Both the position numbers and the translations under genes were made by a program. From Nostoc sp. CHAB 5715 (GTDB taxonomy: Bacteria; Cyanobacteriota; Cyanobacteriia; Cyanobacteriales; Nostocaceae): 10,526 bases of DNA. Location of the stretch: assembly GCF_020829685.1 (NCBI RefSeq), contig NZ_JAIVFR010000127.1, positions 1 to 10,526 of the forward strand, in the 5' to 3' direction. Position 1 is the stretch's first letter. Each line of letters begins with the position of its first letter. Below the pieces are notes generated by a model. The model was not told the origin of the DNA. It did not search any database and saw only the letters and a list, made by a program, of their open reading frames with translations. Shown here piece by piece: positions 5,683 to 10,526 of this stretch.

Positions 5683-5813
5683 GTAAGTAACTACGCAAAA
5701 TTAATTACAGTCATTGCGAGCGAAGCGAAGCAATCCCAGCCTTTGCGATTGCTTCATTTCGCTTCACTGCATTCGCAATGACATTGTGTAATTAATTATG
5801 TTTACCTACTTAC
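5683..5813. repeat. MITE-like palindromic element
   Basis: The core at 5699-5797 has perfect 11-bp outer arms, AATTAATTACA (5699-5709) and TGTAATTAATT (5787-5797). Inside are GTCATTGCGA (5710-5719) and TCGCAATGAC (5773-5782), then GAAGCAATC (5727-5735) with GATTGCTTC (5747-5755). The dyad extends imperfectly to GTAAGTA (5683-5689) and TACTTAC (5807-5813). The GTCATTGCGAGCGAAGCGAAG type of sequence is a widespread bacterial palindromic repeat. There is no transposase, so it would be a passive element. A plus-strand open frame starting at 5798 has no ribosome binding site and is not credible; 5814-5962 shows nothing else. Confidence 0.8.
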
Positions 5814-5962
5814 GTAATCTTAACGCAATTAAATCTTGGATTTATAAAATTTTAGTACAAAATAAGTCTTCACCACTAGCTAATGATCTCATTTTTAGTA
5901 GAACATCATTGCTGGCGGTGAGCTTTTACGGTAATTTGTATGTTGGTGAAGCGTTCTACTAT

Positions 5963-6337
5963 CTAAGAAAAAGAATCTAAATCTAAAGATTGCATACCTT
6001 CGCGTTCTATAAAGGTCATCATGCTTCCCAATTGCAACCAAACTAATAAACAAGTAAAGAGACTAATTGGTAGACCGACTCCTAAAGCCAAGGAGGTGGG
6101 AAAGCCAAATATTGCTAACCCTGAAGACAAAAATAGACAAGTACCGCCAGTTATACCGATAAATGGCACCAGTAATTGTTTCAATGAGGAACGCGGTTTA
6201 GTATTTTCTGTACGCTCGCTTGGCCATTTCTGTACAATTACTTTCAAAGTGCCAGATAATGCCAAACCAGATGTTAATGCTGTCAGAAAGCCAACAAGTA
6301 ACAGAAAATAAGGCGGTTGCAGAGGAAAATAGTACAT
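5963..6337 (-). CDS. small three-helix membrane protein
   Basis: A 124-residue integral membrane protein with hydrophobic segments at about 10-31, 56-77 and 81-103. Between the first two is a polar loop rich in Lys/Arg/Ser/Thr (36-53), and the C-terminus is short and acidic (FIEREGMQSLDLDSFS). The loop between helices 2 and 3 is a tight GFP turn. I do not recognise a named family. The start is well supported: AGGAG lies 5 nt upstream of the ATG. It follows the ABC1 kinase by 29 bp on the same strand, so the two are probably co-transcribed. Since ABC1 kinases act on membrane lipid (prenylquinone) metabolism, a membrane partner or anchor for the kinase is a reasonable but unproven guess. Confidence 0.8.
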   Translation of the reverse strand: MYYFPLQPPYFLLLVGFLTALTSGLALSGTLKVIVQKWPSERTENTKPRSSLKQLLVPFIGITGGTCLFLSSGLAIFGFPTSLALGVGLPISLFTCLLVWLQLGSMMTFIEREGMQSLDLDSFS

Positions 6338-6366
6338 GAAAACTCCTGATTTATATTAAAGATTTT

Positions 6367-8151
6367 TTAGTTTTTATTTGTTGACTGGTTCCCAGCAAAA
6401 GGCGAAAGGAATGTAGTTTTTGGCAAAATAGCAGCTGCCCCTTCCCTGGATAAGTCTGTTAAAATGCCGATCGCTACATTTAATAAACGATCCGGTTTTA
6501 AGTCATCTTTAACCAGGTTCCACAGGCGTTGGACATCTTCTGTGTGGAGGCGGTCATCTTCGGTGAGAGCAAGCACCAGCTGTCGCCGCAGAAATTTACC
6601 TTCTTCCGACATCAAATATTGGAACCCCATCTGGGCTGTGGGCAATACATCAAAGTTGTTATCGGTACGAGCGATCGCAATCAAATTCTCTAATCGCTGC
6701 CACTGGAATTTACCATCTTTAAACAACACATTCAATAATCGTCGCCGTAATTCCGGTGATTCCCCTGTCAGCAACCGCCGTGCTATATAGGGATAACCCA
6801 CTTCCACAATTTTGAAATTCGGGTTGAGGCTTAGGGCAATACCTTCTTGAGTCACCAAGGAACGAATAATCAAAGCAAACTTCGCCGGGACTCGGAAAGG
6901 ATATTCGTACATCAGTTCCGAGAATTCATCGGTAATAGTTTTGAAGTTAAAATCCTTGACATTTTTACCAATGGCGCTTCCCAGCACCGCTTCTAATGCT
7001 GGCACAATCGGGCAAATATTTGTGTCTGGAGTCAAAAATCCTAATTTTACAAAATCTTCGGCTAAGTCTGTGTAATCTTTATTCACCAAATGCACCAGTG
7101 CATCCACCAGTGTTTCTTTGGTGGTTTCCTCCAACTGATCCATCATGCCGAAGTCAATATAAGCCATCCGACCATCGGGTACAGCAAACAAATTGCCGGG
7201 ATGAGGATCAGCATGAAAGAAGCCGTGTTCTAAAAGCTGTTGCAAACCTGATGTAACGCCAATTTGGATGATCGCCTCTGGATCTAAACCAGCTTCCTGG
7301 ATACGTTGAGTATCTGTCAACTTGAAGCCGTCAATCCATTCCAGGGTTAAAACGTGGGTATTGGTATAACGCCAGTAAATTCCTGGAACTTTAACTTGGG
7401 GGTCGTTGCGGAAGTTGCTAGCAAATTTTTCGGCGTTGCGACCTTCATTTATATAGTCGATTTCTTCAAATAACTTCGTGCCAAACTCGTCCACGATTAA
7501 AGTTAGGTCGTGACCGAGATTGAGGGGTAACCAAGGAGCTACCCAACTCGCCCCCCACCGCAATAGATAAAGGTCGCGGGTGAGAATCGGGCGTAAGTTT
7601 GGGCGTTGCACCTTCACGGCGACTTCTTCACCACTGATGAGACGACCACGATATACTTGACCCAAGCTAGCTGCTGCTACTGGTTTAGGCGACAGTTCGC
7701 TAAAACTTTCATGAATTGGACGGTCGAGTTCAGTTTCGATAATTTTGTAAGCGATCGCATTATCGAAAGGTGGTAACTGGTCTTGTAACTTGATCAGTTC
7801 TTCTAGAAAATCCTTACGTATTAGGTCAGGTCTGGTAGAGAGGGCTTGACCAACTTTGATAAAAGTCGGGCCAAGGCGGGTGAGCAGTTCTCGCAACTGG
7901 ATAGCTCGTTTACCCTTGTTCTGCTCAACTTTATCTTGCCATTCGTCCCACTTGAGACTGAGGATAAATCCTGCAAAAGAGGAGATAATTCTCACCAGTC
8001 GCCCCCAGGCTAGCCAGGGACGGTAACTATAGTAGCGAGCGATCGCCTCTGGATTATAGAGTTTTAGCAGAGTAGGTTGATACTGACCCACGCCTTTATT
8101 TGCCTCTTCAACTGAAAAATTTACAATGATTGTTTTTTTCCTAACCCACAA
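6367..8151 (-). CDS. ABC1/AarF/UbiB-family atypical kinase
   Basis: A 594-residue protein-kinase-like ATPase. Family members support quinone and prenyl-lipid biosynthesis; cyanobacterial and plastid forms relate to plastoquinone and tocopherol metabolism. All diagnostic motifs are present: KVGQ (99-102), the Ala-rich loop AAASLGQV (159-166) in place of the usual Gly-rich loop, VAVK with the ATP-binding K180, the ExD-like FEEIDY (228-233), catalytic loop HADPHPGN (313-320) and DFG (333-335). It should therefore bind and turn over ATP. A C-terminal region of about 250 residues follows. The listed start is a TTG with no ribosome binding site. A GTG at 8091-8089 (residue 21, then GQYQP) follows GAAGAGG and may be the true start, shortening it by 20 residues. 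It lies first in a likely unit with the small membrane gene. Three HIP1 sites suggest a native gene. Confidence 0.95.
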   Translation of the reverse strand: MWVRKKTIIVNFSVEEANKGVGQYQPTLLKLYNPEAIARYYSYRPWLAWGRLVRIISSFAGFILSLKWDEWQDKVEQNKGKRAIQLRELLTRLGPTFIKVGQALSTRPDLIRKDFLEELIKLQDQLPPFDNAIAYKIIETELDRPIHESFSELSPKPVAAASLGQVYRGRLISGEEVAVKVQRPNLRPILTRDLYLLRWGASWVAPWLPLNLGHDLTLIVDEFGTKLFEEIDYINEGRNAEKFASNFRNDPQVKVPGIYWRYTNTHVLTLEWIDGFKLTDTQRIQEAGLDPEAIIQIGVTSGLQQLLEHGFFHADPHPGNLFAVPDGRMAYIDFGMMDQLEETTKETLVDALVHLVNKDYTDLAEDFVKLGFLTPDTNICPIVPALEAVLGSAIGKNVKDFNFKTITDEFSELMYEYPFRVPAKFALIIRSLVTQEGIALSLNPNFKIVEVGYPYIARRLLTGESPELRRRLLNVLFKDGKFQWQRLENLIAIARTDNNFDVLPTAQMGFQYLMSEEGKFLRRQLVLALTEDDRLHTEDVQRLWNLVKDDLKPDRLLNVAIGILTDLSREGAAAILPKTTFLSPFAGNQSTNKN

Positions 8152-8267
8152 GTTAGTTGCAAGTTCAGGATAGCGGTAATCTTTTATCTAAAACAACTAG
8201 AACTCTACCCTTTTAGGATACTGTTCGCGGTGATTTTAGCCTATGTTACTGCCTAGATTTGTTTATC

Positions 8268-8352
8268 TTTTTCTTAATTATACTTTATAAAACTACAACT
8301 ACTTATCAACGTTTCAGATGATTTTATTTTTTCTTAACTATTTTTTATAAAA
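8268..8352. promoter_or_regulatory. AT-rich direct repeat upstream of the ABC1 kinase
   Basis: Two 25-bp direct repeats, 8268-8292 and 8328-8352, are identical at 22 positions and start exactly 60 bp apart; both begin TTTTTCTTAA and end TTTATAAAA. The first contains TATAAT on the minus strand (8282-8277), with TTGATA upstream at 8309-8304, but the 21-nt spacing is too long for a good promoter. The repeats could bind a regulator or be the kinase promoter region. The rest of 8152-8478 is AT-rich without a gene. Confidence 0.4.
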
Positions 8353-8478
8353 ATATAAATATCTACCTGTGTCTGATTATGCAAATTTAAATAAACTGCG
8401 ATCGTAAGTAACTTTATTTACTAACAGTTATATGGAGTAGTAGTACTATTACTGTCTTGGATTTAATCTTCGTTACCA

Positions 8479-8534
8479 ATCCCGCCTCGGAATAAATTCC
8501 TCTTGCTTATAGCTAAAGTCCTCTCAAGAGGACT
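8479..8534 (-). repeat. two-hairpin repeat, copy A (minus orientation)
   Basis: Read on the minus strand: stem AGTCCTCT-TG-AGAGGACT, then TTAGCTATAAGC, then a second hairpin around GGAAT-TT-ATTCC, then GGCGGGAT. The order and the joining motifs match copy B at 8694-8748 in the opposite orientation. The first stem differs from copy B by a paired change (T-A instead of A-T), so the pairing is kept. The second hairpin differs in sequence but keeps its position. Confidence 0.75.
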
Positions 8535-8621
8535 AAATACACAATTTTCAGCCATGTAGAAGGATGTCTTATAGCGGTTTTCAGTTGAGTAGGTATATAA
8601 ACCCACCCCCAACGCCCTCTA

Positions 8622-8644
8622 AGAGCAAGCGAGGAGCTTGCTCT
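8622..8644. repeat. hairpin between the two repeat copies
   Basis: AGAGCAAGC, loop GAGGA, GCTTGCTCT: a perfect 9-bp stem. It follows an ACCCACCCCCAACGCCCTCT stretch like that seen near 3405. It has no T-run, so a terminator role is not supported. It may belong to a larger dispersed repeat block. Confidence 0.5.
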
Positions 8645-8693
8645 GATGTACCTCATTTGATTAGGAAAAGCTATGTGTAAAAGGTAAAATTTC

Positions 8694-8748
8694 AGTCCAC
8701 TTGAGTGGACTTGAGCTATTAGCCCAGAACTTAAGTTCTGGGCGGGAT
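8694..8748 (+). repeat. two-hairpin repeat, copy B (plus orientation)
   Basis: Stem AGTCCACT-TG-AGTGGACT (8694-8711), then TGAGCTATTAGC, then a perfect 22-bp palindrome whose half-site is GCCCAGAACTT (8722-8743), ending GGCGGGAT. It is the same architecture as copy A, inverted, about 160 bp away. A minus-strand open frame (8661-8843) crosses it and is not credible. Confidence 0.8.
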
Positions 8749-8833
8749 ATCGGATGAGCGCTACACTTTGACTTCATAAGAAAATTATTATTTATAAATG
8801 CTAGAAATTTGGCAATTGATAATGATTTTGACA

Positions 8834-8854
8834 CAATTACCAATTACCAATTAG
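8834..8854. repeat. heptamer repeat CAATTAC x3
   Basis: CAATTAC, CAATTAC, CAATTAG in perfect 7-bp register, just downstream of the M1 peptidase stop. It is a further STRR-like tract, unrelated in sequence to those at 4171-4229 and 4592-4619. Confidence 0.7.
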
Positions 8855-8877
8855 CTACTTTTAGCCATAGTGTAATG

Positions 8878-10526
8878 CTATTTAGATTTAGCCTCCAAGT
8901 TTTCTAAACGGCTTCTCAATTCCTGATTTTGTTGTTTGAGTTGGTCGAAATCCTCACGCAATTGACGCAGGGTTTTTTCTGAACCAATATTCTTGTGCAC
9001 TTTAGAAATTTCTTCTTCAGCATAGCGACGTACACGCCCATCGGCTGTTTGTTCAACTAGCGATCGCAAAATCCCCACTGCTTTGGGTGTTTCCATTTGT
9101 CCTAATGCTGCTGCTACCGACACTTGCGTTAAAAAGAAGGTTTCTTTGGCTAGTTCTGTTAATTTTTCTAAAATTCGTTCCAAATTAACCGGACTTTGAC
9201 CTACAGAAATCTTTCCTAAAGCGCGAATTGTGGCTAAACGTAGGGGTTGTGGTACACCGAGTTTGGTGTATTCTATTAGCAAATTTAAAGCTGCTTCCGA
9301 GGTTTTGAATTCAGCTAAACCAGCGATCGCACCACTCCGCACGACTTCATTCCAACCCGCCTTTTCTTCTAAAACGGATTTCAGCAGCTTTAATATCTTA
9401 TCTTCCTTGGGTTTTTCTTCCAAGTTTGCAGATGCGATGGCCCCGATCACACGAGAAGCTGCTGCTTCAACGTAATAGCTAGGATCGCCCTTTTGCACTA
9501 ACCCTCTTACAACTTTATAGCTTTCAGCAGTTTTGATTTGAGCAAGTGCTTCCACTACAACTCGTCGCACGTAAGCATTTTTATCTTTTAACCCAAGAAC
9601 TAAGCCATCAAAGGCTTGGTCTAAATTGATTTTGGCTAGTTGTTTCACCGCTTCCACACGCACACCCCACAATGGGTCATTTTTGACCGCCGTAGACAGT
9701 GCAATGGTAGCTTCTAAGCCGCCTTTTTTCGCCAAAGCTTCTGCTGCGTAAATACGTGAAATCGGGTCGGGATCAAATTCTAACTGTGCTTTTAACTCTG
9801 ATATTGGATACTCCAAAGTTACTGTTTTCAGATAATTATTCCCAACATCAAAGCTGATAAATTGGGGCTTATTTTCTAGGGGAAAGTAGAAGCTTTGTTC
9901 ACGCTCATTTACCCGCACTACAAAAGTTTTGAGTTGTGAGTTATTAATTATGAGTTTGGATTTCTTTTTAACTCCTAACTCCTGTACAGACGCGATTAAT
10001 CGCGTCTCTACTCCTAACTCCTCATTCCTCCCTTCTTCCTCTTGGGTATAGCCAAAACCAATAGGTATTTTTAAATCAAACAAATCTTTACTGCCATTTT
10101 TACCTTCAGCAGCTTGGGTTTGAGTTAGGGTAATTTTTGCTAATTTAGCATCCCCATCCCAAGAGTAAGCTACTTTAAAATCGGGATGACCACCACGAAA
10201 AACGTATTGGTCAAAGAGGAATAAAAGATTACGTCCGGTAGCCTTTTCAATCGCCCTGAGTAAGTCTACTGTTTCTACGGTTTTATGGGCATTATCTTGA
10301 ACAAATGTTTGGATAGCCTGCCAAAACAACTCATCTCCTAATTGGGCCCGAATCATGTGATAAACACAAGATCCTTTTTCGTAAATGTGGCGATCGTAAA
10401 GCTCAATAGCTTCTCGGTAAACATGTGTTACCATCGGGCGACGATAGCGACTACTATCTTCACTTAAGTAACGACGAGCTTCTAATAAACGATAGTAAGC
10501 TGCTTCTTGAAAACTATATTCCTGTT
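8878..10526 (-). CDS. M1-family metallopeptidase, C-terminal part, with HEAT repeats
   Basis: The frame runs past the right edge; the N-terminal half with the GAMEN and HEXXH zinc motifs is outside the window. The visible part starts QEYSFQEAAYYRLLEARRYL and continues into YRRPMVTHVYREAIELYDRH and YEKGSCVYHMIRAQLGDELF, the helical region just after the active site in M1 aminopeptidases, where the Tyr of such segments helps catalysis. Counting from the internal Met at 10434: a beta-rich domain (about 80-215) with an odd insertion at 132-167; HEAT-like helical repeats (about 225-485; for example ISRIYAAEALAKKGG, GVRVEAVKQLAKI, YVRRVVVEALAQI); and a coiled coil at the end (about 487-515, LRQLREDFDQLKQQNQELRS). 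The internal ATG is not the real start. It is likely a large aminopeptidase-like enzyme; two HIP1 sites lie within it. Confidence 0.92.
   Translation of the reverse strand, partial: QEYSFQEAAYYRLLEARRYLSEDSSRYRRPMVTHVYREAIELYDRHIYEKGSCVYHMIRAQLGDELFWQAIQTFVQDNAHKTVETVDLLRAIEKATGRNLLFLFDQYVFRGGHPDFKVAYSWDGDAKLAKITLTQTQAAEGKNGSKDLFDLKIPIGFGYTQEEEGRNEELGVETRLIASVQELGVKKKSKLIINNSQLKTFVVRVNEREQSFYFPLENKPQFISFDVGNNYLKTVTLEYPISELKAQLEFDPDPISRIYAAEALAKKGGLEATIALSTAVKNDPLWGVRVEAVKQLAKINLDQAFDGLVLGLKDKNAYVRRVVVEALAQIKTAESYKVVRGLVQKGDPSYYVEAAASRVIGAIASANLEEKPKEDKILKLLKSVLEEKAGWNEVVRSGAIAGLAEFKTSEAALNLLIEYTKLGVPQPLRLATIRALGKISVGQSPVNLERILEKLTELAKETFFLTQVSVAAALGQMETPKAVGILRSLVEQTADGRVRRYAEEEISKVHKNIGSEKTLRQLREDFDQLKQQNQELRSRLENLEAKSK
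9934..10041. repeat. repeat DNA carried in frame in the M1 peptidase gene
   Basis: This 108-bp tract (36 codons) looks like intergenic repeat DNA rather than peptidase. It holds a perfect 20-bp palindrome, AGACGCGATTAATCGCGTCT (9988-10007), flanked by identical 13-bp direct repeats ACTCCTAACTCCT (9971-9983 and 10010-10022). Next to it is a low-complexity stretch of GAGTTA/ATTAAT-like motifs (9934-9960). On the minus strand the palindrome reads ETRLIAS within EELGVETRLIASVQELGVKK; the frame stays open. The protein on both sides (DLKIPIGFGYTQ before, LKTFVVRVNEREQSFYFPL after) reads as continuous beta-domain, so the tract probably encodes a surface loop. The exact borders are estimated. Confidence 0.7.

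Noticed and set aside
5798..5980. Plus-strand 60-codon frame after the palindromic element
   Set aside because: Starts inside the element's arm, no ribosome binding site, and overlaps the end of the minus-strand membrane gene.
8661..8843. Minus-strand 60-codon frame
   Set aside because: It crosses the two-hairpin repeat copy B and has no ribosome binding site.
8878..10434. Complete gene starting at the internal ATG 10434
   Set aside because: The frame continues upstream to the window edge with conserved M1 peptidase sequence, so the gene is cut by the window.
686..10526. Defence island or biosynthetic cluster
   Set aside because: No nuclease, helicase, toxin, NRPS/PKS or maturation genes; the genes are unrelated housekeeping and accessory functions.

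Overview
The window looks like chromosomal DNA of a filamentous cyanobacterium, most likely a Nostoc-like member of the Nostocales. The evidence is eight copies of the HIP1 octamer GCGATCGC (from 1905, 2670, 3752, 6671, 7751, 8039, 9060 and 9323), a DUF2811-type protein that I know only from cyanobacteria, a cyanobacterial-type ABC1 kinase, and gene-poor spacers full of period-7 repeats and hairpins. The taxonomic call is inference; there is no rRNA or other marker gene.

Layout from left to right. 1-685 has no convincing intact gene: it holds a 12-unit, 21-bp tandem repeat (12-263), a possible decayed reading frame (343-524) and a small hairpin. 686-3133 (minus strand) holds an MFS transporter followed by a secreted HAF-repeat protein; the 60-bp gap between them is mostly a perfect 44-bp palindrome that also covers the transporter's stop codon. 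3134-3606 is a spacer with three phased DnaA-box-like sequences and a hairpin that buries the ribosome binding site of the next gene. 3607-3861 (plus strand, the only intact plus-strand gene) encodes the DUF2811-like protein. 3862-4672 is a repeat-rich graveyard: terminator-like hairpins, a composite repeat with heptamer tracts, a clear aldo/keto reductase fragment, and another heptamer tract. 4673-5554 (minus) encodes a probable sugar-nucleotide-dependent glycosyltransferase. 5555-5962 holds a roughly 130-bp MITE-like palindrome. 5963-8151 (minus) is a probable two-gene unit: an ABC1/AarF/UbiB-type kinase and, 29 bp downstream, a small three-helix membrane protein. 8152-8877 is AT-rich and carries two inverted copies of a two-hairpin repeat. 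8878-10526 (minus, 5' end outside the window) is the C-terminal part of an M1-family metallopeptidase with HEAT repeats and a terminal coiled coil.

The genes do not form one pathway. The only tight unit is kinase plus small membrane protein; MFS plus HAF may be co-transcribed but have a strong palindrome between them. I see no convincing new multi-gene system. What stands out is non-coding structure: a palindromic repeat carried in frame inside the M1 peptidase gene, an inverted pair of two-hairpin repeats with compensatory base changes, the 44-bp palindrome over a stop codon, the 21-bp array, and the hairpin over the DUF2811 ribosome binding site. No tRNA, rRNA, CRISPR array, intact insertion sequence or integrase gene was recognised.
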